Source of the DNA: a bacterium
Lineage (GTDB): Bacteria > Ratteibacteria > UBA8468 > B48-G9 > JAFGKM01
Assembly: GCA_023230585.1 (NCBI GenBank)
Contig: JALNXB010000007.1
Coordinates: forward strand, 7,730 to 71,729
Reading direction: 5' to 3'
Length of the DNA stretch: 64,000 nucleotides
The notes beneath the pieces are model-generated. The model did not search any database. It saw only the letters and a list, made by a program, of their open reading frames with translations, and had not been told where the DNA came from. Shown in pieces: positions 8,736 to 18,507 of this stretch (position 1 is its first letter; each line of letters starts with the position of its first letter). Position numbers and translations under genes: made by a program.

Positions 8736-11700
8736 ATGAAAAAATATCTTTTAATTTTATCCTTCTTTTTTCTTCTTTTTTCTTCTTTAAAAGGTTACTC
8801 TGATACCGTCAACGGAAAGATAGTCCAATCGGACAACTCTATTGTATCAGGAGCAAGGGTAACATTCTATTCGAGACACCCACAATTTAGAAAATCTGTT
8901 AATACAGATAAAAACGGGTATTTTTCAATTAGTGAGTTACCTTCTGGGTATTACAATATAGAGATAGCTGCCAAAGGGTTTTGTAGAGAGTATGTTACAA
9001 GGTTTGAAGTGAACGAAGCCAAATTAGGTATTCTTTCTCCCACTTTTAATATATACAAACCCGGTTCTGTTAGCGGGTATGTATATGATGATAAGGATAG
9101 ACCTCTATCCGGTATAAAAGTCAACAATACAACAACCAACAGCAAAGGGTTTTATACTATATATTGGTTAAGACCTGGACCTGTCTATTTAACGGCAAGT
9201 TCAAAAAAATATGTCAGAGAACATAAAAGCACTACAATCTTAGAGAACAAAAACAGAGGTGGAATTAATTTCACTCTTAAAGAAGGCGGTTCTGTTTCTG
9301 GCAAAATTATATCTAAAGAGACAGGCAAACCCTTAAAAAATGTAACAGTCAACTCTTGGGGCAAATCCTACGGTGACGCTACAACTGATGCTAACGGTTT
9401 TTTTATCATCGAAGGGCTGGCAGAAGGCGAACACCAACTTAACGCCTACATACAGGGCTACGAAAACATCTCTGATGTTCAGACATATATCAAAAAGAAA
9501 CAAATAGTAGAAATTCCTACAATAAAGATGGCTTTAAGGCCAGAATCTTTTAACCTATATGATAGAAACAGAGTATTCACAGAATCAGAGAAGGTATTTG
9601 TTCTATACAACTCTTTCCGAGTAAAAAAATGTGGTATATCCATATTCAGGGTAGATAATATTAAAGAAGAGATACAAAAACTTCCGGCAGAGGTAAAGAA
9701 TAAAAAAGTTGGAGGGAATATTAGTCAAGCAATAAAATATATTGATACCAGAGAGTTGTCCTGCCACCTATTATATAAAAAAGATTTTGAGATAAATTAT
9801 CCAAGCCCGTTAAGCGATATATACGACAAAAAATTTGAAATAGGACCTCTACCTATAGGTACATACATAGTTGTATCAAAACCAGAGAACCTACCTGAAC
9901 AGAAACATTTTTTAACCGTTACAGATTTATCTCTTATCTCAAGAACAGATAAAGATAAAACAATTCTTTATGCTTGTGACATAAATAGAGGAACCCCTTT
10001 GAAAGAAGTTGAAATTAGTCTGCTTGACAGAAACCTTGATACAACACAAAAAGGGGTAACAGATAAAAACGGTCTATTTGAAATAGAAGGTAAATATCAT
10101 AGAATAGTTGCAACAAAAGGAAGTTCTTATGCATCTCTTAGTTATGATTATTATCACCAAGATTTAAGTAAAAGATATACCTACCTTTATACAGATAGAC
10201 CTGTTTACAGACCTGAGCAGACAGTATATTTTAAAGGAATAACAAGAGAAGCGACCAACGGTTCTTATGAAATCTCCAAAAGTAAAAAAAAGGTTATAAG
10301 TATACAAGATCCCCAAGGTAACAATATTCATAAAAAAGAAGTTGAAGTTTCTCCTGCTGGCAGTTTTTACGGTTCTTTTACTCTTTCTGAAGAGCCTCCA
10401 CTGGGTAGTTACACAATATCTTGCGGAGAGAGTTCTTCTAATTTCAAAGTCCTTGAATATAGGAAACCCGATTACCTAATAAAAATTACACCAGATAAAA
10501 GTAGGTACCTACCAAACGAAACAATAAACGTCTCAATTAACGCCCAATACTACTTTGGTTCTCCTGTAAAGGAAGCAGAAGTTCATTATTCTGTCTACGA
10601 AAAACCTTCAACATCTTTTTATGATGAACACTTAGAAGAATACTATTATGGTTGGGGCTATGGAACACAAGTTTTAGCAGGTAAAGGTATTACAGACGAT
10701 AAAGGGAACCTTGAGATAAAGATACCTTTAAAGAATTCTTACGATGCTGAATCTGTGTATACTATTGAAGCAAGGGTCGTTGACTCAAGCAGAAGAGAAG
10801 TTAAATCTACTGCTAACACAATAGTTGTGCCCGGCACTTTCAAAATAGATATAGGTATACAAAAAAATCTTTATAAACTTGGAGAAGATATACCTATACA
10901 AATATCTGTTACAGATTATGAAAACATACCTATCCCTCAAAAAAACCTCAATTTTTATGCAGGAATTGAGGTATACAAAAACAAAAAAATTCTTTTTACA
11001 GAGTTTTTAAAAAGGGAATTATTTACAGATGAAGACGGCAAAAAAAGTATTAAAATCACCCCTACTAGAGCAGGGTACACAAAAATATTTATACAGAGTA
11101 AAGACGAAAAAAACAATCTTATCACAAGCAATAAGTATATATGGATAACAGATAAAGATACTCCTTTTGGTTGGTCAGGACAAAGACAGATGGAGATAGT
11201 TCTTGATAAAGATATATATAAGGCGGGAGATACAGTTCAAGCACTTATAAACTCTTCTGTAGCCAATATCCCTCTTCTTATAAGTTTAGAGAGTTCAAAA
11301 ATATATAATAAAGAGGTAGTCAAACTTAATGGGAATACAGGGCTTTTTGAGTTTAAATTAAAAGAAGAACATATCCCTAACGTTTATATTACTGTCGCAG
11401 GAGTTAAAGATAAAAAATATTATACCTCAAGCAGAATAATTAAGTTATCATCAGAAGAGCATCTTTTAAAGGTTGATATAGAAAGTGATAGGGAACAATA
11501 TCTGCCCGGTGAGAAAGTTTCATATTTAATCAAAACTAAGGATTTTAAAGATAATCCCACACCAGCAGAGTTCTCTTTTGGGCTTGTTGATGAATCTATA
11601 TACTCAATATCAGGCGAACTTGCCCCTAAAATTGAAGATTTTTTTTATGGAACAAAACCGCTTAATATAGGGTCCTCTTACTCTTTTTATGAATGGCTTT

Positions 11701-13832
11701 ACGCGGGCGCCGGTAAAGACCTTACAGATGAAAACATACGTAGAAACTTTAAAGATACCGCCTATTGGAACCCCATTATAATGACAGATAACCAAGGTAG
11801 AGCATCTCTTGAAGTTACTCTACCAGACAACCTTACAACATGGCGCGCAACAGTAAAAAGCGCAACTCTTGACACAAAAGTTGGAACTTCTACCCAAAAA
11901 ATTATTTCTACAAAACCGCTTATAGTTCGGCTTATAACTCCCCGTTTTCTTGTAGAGTACGACCGACTTTTTATAACAGGAGTTATCCATAACTACACAG
12001 AAGAAGACCTCCTTATCAACGCCAACCTATCAGTGGACGGAATAAAGGTACTTGACCCGTCTACAAGAGAGAAAAGAATCCCAGCAGGGAAAGAGTGGCA
12101 GATTAACTGGCAAGTAAAGGTTGAAGGAGAAAAAGAAAAAGCAGTTATCCAACTCAGAGCAACAGCAGGTAAAGAAAAAGACGCTATGGAGATAACTCTT
12201 CCTATATATATTTATGGGGAAGAGGTTTTTCAGGTAAAAAGAGGAGAAATTGCCCCTTCTTCTTCTGATAGTTTTTTTATACCTGTTTCTGCTATTTTAC
12301 CTACAATTGACCTAAAAACTATTATCTACCCTTCTCTTGCATCCGGACTATTTAGAAACCTTGATTACTTAGCAGAATATCCTTACGGATGTATTGAACA
12401 AACTATGAGTAGGTTTATCCCGCTAATCTATTTAAATAAAGTCATAAAAGAGGTCGGTATAAAGGATTTATCTTTCCTTGCTGAAGATGAAACAAAATTT
12501 AAGAGAATGCTTGAAGAGATGCCCCAAATGGTAAATATAGGTTTGTCCCGTATTTATGCAAGCCAGAACACCAATGGAGGGTGGGGTTGGTGGTCAAATG
12601 ATTCAAGCAGGTCTTATATAAGCGCTTATGTCTTGTACGGGTTATCTATTACACAAAAAGCAGGGTACGAAGTTAACCCAGAATGTGTAAAGAGAGTAAA
12701 AGATTTTCTTAAAGAAAAGATTAACGATGTAGAAAATATTAACGAAAAAACATATATTCTTTTTGCACTAACTCAGGCAGAAGAATTTAATAAAACAGAA
12801 CTTGAAGAGATTTATAAAAAAAGGGCAGAAATAAATTCTTATTCTCTTGCCCTCTTAACCTTGATTTATGCTGAACAGAAAGAAAATAAGAGAGCAACCC
12901 AACTTCTTGAAGAACTGTATAAGAAAAGGACACTTCTTTCTAAGTCTATATCATATTGGAAAACAGAAAGAACTGGTTATTACGGATGGACCAACAACGA
13001 TGTGGAAGCGACAGCCTGGGCACTTAAAGCAACCCTTGCTGTTGCCCCAGATAATAAAGAAGCAGTAGAGGCGGTAAGGTATCTGTTATGGAGAGAAAAA
13101 TCTGGTTATTGGCGTTCAACCAAAGATACCGCTATATGCGTATTTGCTCTTGCAGACTTTTTGAAAACGAGAGACGAACTGTCTCCTAATTATCTTATTT
13201 CTTTAAGTGTCAACGAAAAAAGACCTGTAACAACAACGGTTACAGACGATACCCTTAAAAATTTTTCCTCAATAACAAAACTCCCTGTATCAGCCCTTGA
13301 TATAGGTAAAGAAAATAAGGTTAAACTTTCAAAAGAAGGAAAAGGTAGAGCATACTATTCCCATAACCTTAAATATTTCACGAGAACAAATTTTATAAAA
13401 CCTAAAGATGAAGGTTTTAAAGTTGAAAGAGAATATTTCCTTTATAAGAAAGATATCAACGACCTTAATATATACAAAGAGCCACAAGAAAAATTTGAAG
13501 GGACAGTTAAGGTTGGAGAGATAATAATGGTAAAAATCTCTGTGATAGGGAAGGAAGGTTATCAGTATGTAATGGTTGAAGATATGTTGCCAGCAGGGTG
13601 CGAGGTTGTTGAACACCAACAAGATAACTGGTACACAAAAAAAGAAGTCCGAGACGAAAAAGTGGCGTTTTTTGATTCATCTTTTGGTGAGTATAAAAAA
13701 GAGTTTTACTATTTTCTGAGAGCGGAAACACCAGGTCGATACCATATACTCCCCACAAAAGCATCTATGATGTATCTACCAGAGTTCTGGGGACAATCAT
13801 CAGAAAGTTTTTTAACAATTACAGAAAAATGA
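8736..13832 (+). CDS. Alpha-2-macroglobulin family protein with carboxypeptidase-regulatory repeats
   Basis: 1698 aa. A signal peptide covers ~1-21 (KKYLLILSFFFLLFSSLKG). Residues ~24-270 hold about three carboxypeptidase-regulatory-like beta domains (VSGARVTFYSR, LSGIKVNNTTT, LKNVTVNSWG). Macroglobulin domains follow, including LYTDRPVYRPEQTVYFKG near 490. The A2M core (YWNPIIMTDNQGRASLEV, LPDNLTTWRATVKS) lies near residues 1010-1045. The thioester motif is intact: C1219-I-E-Q1222 in YPYGCIEQTMSR. The family covalently traps proteases in the periplasm. There is no adjacent pbpC-like transglycosylase. It overlaps VanW by 4 nt (ATGA). Confidence 0.92.
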   Translation: MKKYLLILSFFFLLFSSLKGYSDTVNGKIVQSDNSIVSGARVTFYSRHPQFRKSVNTDKNGYFSISELPSGYYNIEIAAKGFCREYVTRFEVNEAKLGILSPTFNIYKPGSVSGYVYDDKDRPLSGIKVNNTTTNSKGFYTIYWLRPGPVYLTASSKKYVREHKSTTILENKNRGGINFTLKEGGSVSGKIISKETGKPLKNVTVNSWGKSYGDATTDANGFFIIEGLAEGEHQLNAYIQGYENISDVQTYIKKKQIVEIPTIKMALRPESFNLYDRNRVFTESEKVFVLYNSFRVKKCGISIFRVDNIKEEIQKLPAEVKNKKVGGNISQAIKYIDTRELSCHLLYKKDFEINYPSPLSDIYDKKFEIGPLPIGTYIVVSKPENLPEQKHFLTVTDLSLISRTDKDKTILYACDINRGTPLKEVEISLLDRNLDTTQKGVTDKNGLFEIEGKYHRIVATKGSSYASLSYDYYHQDLSKRYTYLYTDRPVYRPEQTVYFKGITREATNGSYEISKSKKKVISIQDPQGNNIHKKEVEVSPAGSFYGSFTLSEEPPLGSYTISCGESSSNFKVLEYRKPDYLIKITPDKSRYLPNETINVSINAQYYFGSPVKEAEVHYSVYEKPSTSFYDEHLEEYYYGWGYGTQVLAGKGITDDKGNLEIKIPLKNSYDAESVYTIEARVVDSSRREVKSTANTIVVPGTFKIDIGIQKNLYKLGEDIPIQISVTDYENIPIPQKNLNFYAGIEVYKNKKILFTEFLKRELFTDEDGKKSIKITPTRAGYTKIFIQSKDEKNNLITSNKYIWITDKDTPFGWSGQRQMEIVLDKDIYKAGDTVQALINSSVANIPLLISLESSKIYNKEVVKLNGNTGLFEFKLKEEHIPNVYITVAGVKDKKYYTSSRIIKLSSEEHLLKVDIESDREQYLPGEKVSYLIKTKDFKDNPTPAEFSFGLVDESIYSISGELAPKIEDFFYGTKPLNIGSSYSFYEWLYAGAGKDLTDENIRRNFKDTAYWNPIIMTDNQGRASLEVTLPDNLTTWRATVKSATLDTKVGTSTQKIISTKPLIVRLITPRFLVEYDRLFITGVIHNYTEEDLLINANLSVDGIKVLDPSTREKRIPAGKEWQINWQVKVEGEKEKAVIQLRATAGKEKDAMEITLPIYIYGEEVFQVKRGEIAPSSSDSFFIPVSAILPTIDLKTIIYPSLASGLFRNLDYLAEYPYGCIEQTMSRFIPLIYLNKVIKEVGIKDLSFLAEDETKFKRMLEEMPQMVNIGLSRIYASQNTNGGWGWWSNDSSRSYISAYVLYGLSITQKAGYEVNPECVKRVKDFLKEKINDVENINEKTYILFALTQAEEFNKTELEEIYKKRAEINSYSLALLTLIYAEQKENKRATQLLEELYKKRTLLSKSISYWKTERTGYYGWTNNDVEATAWALKATLAVAPDNKEAVEAVRYLLWREKSGYWRSTKDTAICVFALADFLKTRDELSPNYLISLSVNEKRPVTTTVTDDTLKNFSSITKLPVSALDIGKENKVKLSKEGKGRAYYSHNLKYFTRTNFIKPKDEGFKVEREYFLYKKDINDLNIYKEPQEKFEGTVKVGEIIMVKISVIGKEGYQYVMVEDMLPAGCEVVEHQQDNWYTKKEVRDEKVAFFDSSFGEYKKEFYYFLRAETPGRYHILPTKASMMYLPEFWGQSSESFLTITEK

Positions 13833-14509
13833 GCAAAAAATTTAATTTAGTTTTAATTTTTATAATGGTTAGCGTTAATTCTTTCTGCGACAATCTTTTC
13901 TCACATAAATGGGCATCATATACCACCTATTTTCAGACAGAAGTCGAGAGAGCAAAAAACATACAGATGGCAGTTGAAAAACTTGACGGCTTTATTTTAC
14001 ACCCTAAATCAGAGTTCTCTTATAACGAAACAGTTACTTGGCAGATACCGAGAGACCAACTTAGGTACGCTCCTGCTATAGTAAATGGAAAACTCCTACC
14101 CGCTTCTGGTGGAGGACTTTGCCAGGTTTCTTCAACTCTTTATGCTACAGTTCTTTCAGCAGGGTTACATATTACAGAAAGGCAAAACCATTCGAGCCCA
14201 GTGGGTTATATCTCTATGGGATTAGACGCAACTGTATCGTCAACTGAAGGTATAGACCTTAAATTTACCAATAATACCGATTTTCCATTTATAATAAAAG
14301 CTGAAATTAAAAAGAATACACTTACGATTACTTTAGCATCTTCAGTACCACTTAACAGAAAAATTAGTCTTTCAACAAACATAATAGAAACAAACAGCAC
14401 ACAAATTAAAACCATAACAACCCGTAAAACAGATTTCAAAAACGGGGTTACAGAAACAGAGATCATATCTCATAGCACCTATCTCAGGGTTAAACCCCAA
14501 CAACCTTAA
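13829..14509 (+). CDS. VanW-family exported protein
   Basis: 226 aa. A hydrophobic N-terminus (NLVLIFIMVSVNSFC) acts as signal or anchor. The VanW domain is seen in KLDGFILHPKSEFSYNETV, PASGGGLCQVSSTLYA and HSSPVGYISMGLDATV. The biochemical role of VanW is not settled; it occurs near cell-wall and glycopeptide-resistance genes and on surface proteins. The ATG overlaps the alpha-2-macroglobulin stop (ATGA), so the two are coupled. A hairpin terminator follows directly. Confidence 0.88.
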   Translation: MSKKFNLVLIFIMVSVNSFCDNLFSHKWASYTTYFQTEVERAKNIQMAVEKLDGFILHPKSEFSYNETVTWQIPRDQLRYAPAIVNGKLLPASGGGLCQVSSTLYATVLSAGLHITERQNHSSPVGYISMGLDATVSSTEGIDLKFTNNTDFPFIIKAEIKKNTLTITLASSVPLNRKISLSTNIIETNSTQIKTITTRKTDFKNGVTETEIISHSTYLRVKPQQP

Positions 14510-14510
14510 A

Positions 14511-14550
14511 CCTCCCAAGGTCAAACCTTCGGAGGGAGTATTTATTTTTT
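14511..14550 (+). terminator. Rho-independent terminator after vanW
   Basis: CCTCC and GGAGG arms with inner AAGG/CCTT pairing (one C-C mismatch) are followed by a T-rich tail TATTTATTTTTT. It ends the unit that includes the alpha-2-macroglobulin and VanW genes. Confidence 0.7.
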
Positions 14551-14575
14551 GATTTCAAATTAAAAGTGATATAAT
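14548..14575 (+). promoter_or_regulatory. Candidate promoter for the HAMP/FecR/HD-GYP operon
   Basis: TTTGAT at 14548 and TATAAT at 14570-14575 are spaced 16 bp apart. The gene start at 14641 is 65 nt downstream. The -10 box is perfect and the -35 box is weak. It sits immediately after the preceding terminator. Confidence 0.4.
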
Positions 14576-14640
14576 ATCAAATATATATCTTATATAAAAA
14601 TAATTGACAATCTTATAATAGTGAGGTAGAATAAATATAA

Positions 14641-15201
14641 ATGAGAAGATACAATAGAGTAAACATTTGTGTAGATAAAGGAATACAAACGAGGTTTGTT
14701 CTTTATACACTTATTTCTTTAATAATTGGGTGCGTTATTGTTAGTGCTTATGCATTTTATTCAGTGTGGATAGATATCGGAGATAAAATATTACACTCTC
14801 ATTCTATAAACACAATGTTCACATCCTCATTGAATAAATTTATCGCTACAAATCTTTTTATTATAACTATTCTTGCAATTATTACTTCCTTTGGAATGCT
14901 TTTATTATCTCACAAAATAGCTGGACCTGCTTTCAGAATAAAAAAAATGCTGAAAGAATTACAGGAAGGTAAAGACCCTACTTTTGAACTTAGAAAAGGA
15001 GACGCCTTGAAGCCTATTATGGAAGAGTTGGAAAAGTTAGCAGTCCAACATAAATCGATAGGAGAAAGTGCTCTAAGGGTTGTTGAAACATGGAGAAAAA
15101 CTCAAGTTAAAGATATGAGTTTAAATCTTGCATTAAAAGAATTAGAAAATAAGATTATTTACCTTTCTATTGAACAAAATAATAGGGGAGGGAAAAAATG
15201 A
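14641..15201 (+). CDS. Two-TM membrane protein with HAMP-like linker
   Basis: 186 aa. A first membrane helix lies near residues 19-42 (FVLYTLISLIIGCVIVSAYAF), a ~25-residue external loop follows, and a second helix lies near 70-92 (LFIITILAIITSFGMLLL). Then comes SHKIAGPAFRIKKMLKEL, a HAMP-type entry motif, and a charged helical tail. It lacks kinase, cyclase or methyl-accepting domains. The layout suggests a signal-relay subunit. It overlaps the next gene by 4 nt (ATGA), so it is likely produced in step with the pseudopilin-FecR protein. Its function is not known. Confidence 0.65.
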   Translation: MRRYNRVNICVDKGIQTRFVLYTLISLIIGCVIVSAYAFYSVWIDIGDKILHSHSINTMFTSSLNKFIATNLFIITILAIITSFGMLLLSHKIAGPAFRIKKMLKELQEGKDPTFELRKGDALKPIMEELEKLAVQHKSIGESALRVVETWRKTQVKDMSLNLALKELENKIIYLSIEQNNRGGKK

Positions 15202-16163
15202 TGAAAAATAAAAAAGGATTTAGTTTTATAGAAATTATGATTTTCTGTTTTATATCTGTCATTCTACTTACACTGGTTGTTAGTATGGTATCAAATTCTA
15301 AAGAATTTTCTCGTACTCTTGGCTGTATAAATAATATGAAAACAATTTCTCAAGCAATTGAATTATTTAAGAGCGATTACAAAGAAACTCCAGTTTTTCT
15401 TGCTGAATTGTATCCTAAATATATATCAAGCGAAGAAGCGTTTATATGTCCTGCAGATAGGAGCCACACAAATAGTTATGAACCCGGCTACATAGGACGA
15501 GACGATTCAGAAGGAAATGATAACAAAGTGTTTCTTACTTGTAATAGACACCAGAAGAACAGTAAAACAGTTGCAGCATATCTTTCTTATGCTGTAGATG
15601 TTGGGAAAACCCAAAAAATAATGTGGAAAGCAAACGATTACTCTGAAGCAGTACCTGTAAAATTTGGAGAAAGTCGGAATTCTGGAACTTTCATATTTGC
15701 TGACAATAGAACTATGAAGATAACAGATACAGTATTCGTACATTCTTCTTTCACAAGTAATGATGATAAGATATATAGTATTGCAGTTATCCCTGCAGAC
15801 TCGGTAGCACAAAAAACTCACGAGGTACACCACGAAGGAGAAAGCAGTAGGTTTGAAGTAATAACACCAGCAGTTATTGCAGGAGTTGAAGGAACCAAAT
15901 TTACAATAAGCACACATACTAAAGAGACAAACGGTAAACCTAAAAATTTTACTACAATTAAAGTATCTGAAGGCATTGTAAATGTTCAAGATAGACTCCA
16001 TGCAAGAGAATCTGTATTAGAACAAGGTGACGAAATAGTTGTTAGTGCTATGGAGTGGACAGAAGAAGAATTACAGGAAGCGAGTGGTGGCAACAGTTAC
16101 AACTTCCAGGATTTATTAGATTGGCTTTCTAAATTTTTTGTACCCCGAAAACCCAGAAGATAA
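15198..16163 (+). CDS. Pseudopilin N-terminus fused to a FecR-type domain
   Basis: 321 aa. The N-terminus is a type II/IV prepilin signal: positively charged leader, KGFSFIEIM with the cleavage Gly and Glu+5, then a hydrophobic stretch. Residues ~35-130 resemble the pseudopilin globular region (INNMKTISQAIELFKSDYKETP, FICPADRS). Residues ~215-290 read as a FecR domain (FEVITPAVIAGVEGTKFTI, TIKVSEGIVNVQDR, VLEQGDEIVVS). FecR domains sense or relay signals across the outer membrane or periplasm. AGGGGAGGG precedes the two tandem ATG codons. I know of no standard family with this order, so the fusion is noteworthy. Confidence 0.8.
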   Translation: MMKNKKGFSFIEIMIFCFISVILLTLVVSMVSNSKEFSRTLGCINNMKTISQAIELFKSDYKETPVFLAELYPKYISSEEAFICPADRSHTNSYEPGYIGRDDSEGNDNKVFLTCNRHQKNSKTVAAYLSYAVDVGKTQKIMWKANDYSEAVPVKFGESRNSGTFIFADNRTMKITDTVFVHSSFTSNDDKIYSIAVIPADSVAQKTHEVHHEGESSRFEVITPAVIAGVEGTKFTISTHTKETNGKPKNFTTIKVSEGIVNVQDRLHARESVLEQGDEIVVSAMEWTEEELQEASGGNSYNFQDLLDWLSKFFVPRKPRR

Positions 16164-16191
16164 GATTAGTTTAACCTTCTTATAACTTTGA

Positions 16192-18483
16192 ATGAAATCT
16201 ATAGTAGTAAAAAGTTTGTTTGTTATCTCCTTAATTGGAGCAGTTATATTAATTTTTCAAAAGGGGTATTTTGAAAAAGCTGAACTGGTTTTATATGACT
16301 GGCGATTAGAAAGGGTCTCTTGTTCTGTATCAAAAACAGCTCCAATTGTTATTGTTGGACTCACCCAAGACTTTGAAAAACAGGTAGGAGAACCTTTTTC
16401 TCGTAAATTTCATACTCAACTTATTGATATTCTTGAAAGAGAGAATGCAAAAGTAATAGGTTTTGATATATACTTCCCATCTATAACTAATAAAAATATT
16501 GATATCCCTTTAATTTCTGCTATAAAAAAATCTAATAAAACTGTTTTACCTGTCTTTTCTCCAGTTAGACTTAATAAAAAAGAAGGCACCTCTTATATTG
16601 CTTCTGAGATAAGAAGCAGTTCTCCTGAGTTTAATGAATCTGCGATATCTTTGGGCCATATTAACACAATCCCTGACATAGACCAACTTGTAAGAAGAAT
16701 CCCCGCATTTTTACAATATAATGATAAGCAATATCCCCAAATTTCACTTGAAATGTCAAGGATTTTCTACGAAAAAGATGAAGTTTCTTTTAATTACTCA
16801 AACAAATTTAAAAAATATTTTAGGTTTGTTCCTTTAATTGACGACTCCTCCATTTACGTAAAAATACTTCCAAATGACTGTATCGAAAACTACTTTATTT
16901 CTTTCGAAGATGTTCTTTTAGGAAAATACCCTAAAGACCTATTTAAAAATAAGGCAGTAATTATTGGGCAGACAGTTGTTGGAGCAAAAAATGCTGACCT
17001 TATACCAACATCTTTAGGAACAAGATTTGGAGTGCTACTACAAGCTTCATGCTTATATAGTGCCATTACAGGAGAATATATATATAGGGTCAACAAAAAT
17101 GTAATCATAGGATTATTAATTATTTGGGCAATTCTTATGGCTTTTACATTATTCTCTTACTCCTCAATATTGAACAGTTTTCTAATTATGGTTTTTTCAG
17201 GACTATTGGTTTTTCTTTCTCTTAAAGGAATGCGAATTTTGGGATTATTCATTGATGTTGTTCCATTTTTAGTTATGTCATTTTCTTTCTATTTATCTTC
17301 TATAATATATTCTTTATTTTCAGCTATTAAAAAAGTTACTCAGAAAGAACGTACTCTTAAACTCTTATATGATGTAGAAAAAGAGATAACTAACATCTTA
17401 AGCCCTACTGAATTTTCTTACAATAGTGATGAGTCAGATTTTTCGCTATTCGAAGGAGAAGCCCTAATAAAGAAGACCCCAGGGTTAACTCTTAAAACTG
17501 TTTTAACTTCTATAGGAATACAATATGGCGCTATTGTGACAGTCTCTGCTTTCAATAAATATCAAGTTTTAGCAGAAGAAGGAGATTTTGTTTCAAAAAT
17601 AGATATGAATAAAATTATACAAGAAGCCTTCGAAAAGAAGGAACCTATTATTATTAACAAGATTCCAGCAACAAGCGACCTAAAAAAACATAATATAAAC
17701 AATATGCTTCTTTTGCCTATATTGTCTCACCCAAGACTCAAAGTTTTAGGCATTTTTATCAACAAACAGTATGCACCTTTTTCAAAGAATAACTTTTTTT
17801 CAAAAGAAGAACTACCTCTTATAAGTTCCTTAACCCTCCAATCTCTTATAGCTATTCAAAATGCTCGGTTAAACATAACCCTTAAAGAAACACAGTTGGA
17901 AAGTATTTTCAGGCTATCGGTAGCTATAGAATACAGGGATAGAGAAACAGGTATGCATATACAAAGAGTTAGCGAATATGCTGGAATTGTTGCAGAAAAT
18001 GTAGGACTACATAAAAACGAAGTTGAACTCATAAAAAGCGCTATGCCTCTTCACGATATTGGTAAAATAGCAATACCTGATAAGGTCCTTCTCAAACCAG
18101 GTAAGTTAACAGAAGAAGAGAGAGAAGTTGTAAAACAACATCCTCTTTTAGGAGCAGAAATACTTAAAGGTTCTAAATCTCTCCTACTAAAAGCGTCTGA
18201 AATTATTGCTCTATACCATCACGAAAAATATGATGGTTCGGGATATCCGTTTGGCTTAAAAGGCAATAGTATTCCTCTCTATGGAAGAATAGCTACCATT
18301 GCAGATATTTTTGATGCTCTCTCTTCTAAAAGGGTTTATAAGGATGCAATAAGTTTTGAAGAAAGCAAAGCTCTACTTATATCAGAATCAGGGACAACTT
18401 TTGACCCAAATTTTGTTCAAGCGTTTTTTAAAAGCGAAAAGAAGATAAAATTTATAATGGAAACCTACAAAGAACCAGAATAA
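16192..18483 (+). CDS. CHASE2-GAF-HD-GYP cyclic-di-GMP phosphodiesterase
   Basis: 763 aa. One N-terminal membrane helix leads into an extracytoplasmic CHASE2 domain (~30-290; YDWRLERVS, GFDIYFPS, PKDLFKNKAVIIGQT). Three helices follow (~302-375), then a GAF-like region (~420-560) and an HD-GYP domain (~575-755). Catalytic H621-D622 are in PLHDIGKIAIPD, the HH pair is in ALYHHEKYDGSGYP, and the GYP triplet is at 684-686. HD-GYP domains hydrolyse c-di-GMP. The gene starts 28 nt after the pseudopilin-FecR gene. CHASE2 proteins commonly neighbour FecR proteins, supporting one sensory pathway. Confidence 0.9.
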   Translation: MKSIVVKSLFVISLIGAVILIFQKGYFEKAELVLYDWRLERVSCSVSKTAPIVIVGLTQDFEKQVGEPFSRKFHTQLIDILERENAKVIGFDIYFPSITNKNIDIPLISAIKKSNKTVLPVFSPVRLNKKEGTSYIASEIRSSSPEFNESAISLGHINTIPDIDQLVRRIPAFLQYNDKQYPQISLEMSRIFYEKDEVSFNYSNKFKKYFRFVPLIDDSSIYVKILPNDCIENYFISFEDVLLGKYPKDLFKNKAVIIGQTVVGAKNADLIPTSLGTRFGVLLQASCLYSAITGEYIYRVNKNVIIGLLIIWAILMAFTLFSYSSILNSFLIMVFSGLLVFLSLKGMRILGLFIDVVPFLVMSFSFYLSSIIYSLFSAIKKVTQKERTLKLLYDVEKEITNILSPTEFSYNSDESDFSLFEGEALIKKTPGLTLKTVLTSIGIQYGAIVTVSAFNKYQVLAEEGDFVSKIDMNKIIQEAFEKKEPIIINKIPATSDLKKHNINNMLLLPILSHPRLKVLGIFINKQYAPFSKNNFFSKEELPLISSLTLQSLIAIQNARLNITLKETQLESIFRLSVAIEYRDRETGMHIQRVSEYAGIVAENVGLHKNEVELIKSAMPLHDIGKIAIPDKVLLKPGKLTEEEREVVKQHPLLGAEILKGSKSLLLKASEIIALYHHEKYDGSGYPFGLKGNSIPLYGRIATIADIFDALSSKRVYKDAISFEESKALLISESGTTFDPNFVQAFFKSEKKIKFIMETYKEPE

Positions 18484-18507
18484 GAGACTACTTTATAGGA
18501 GCAGAAT

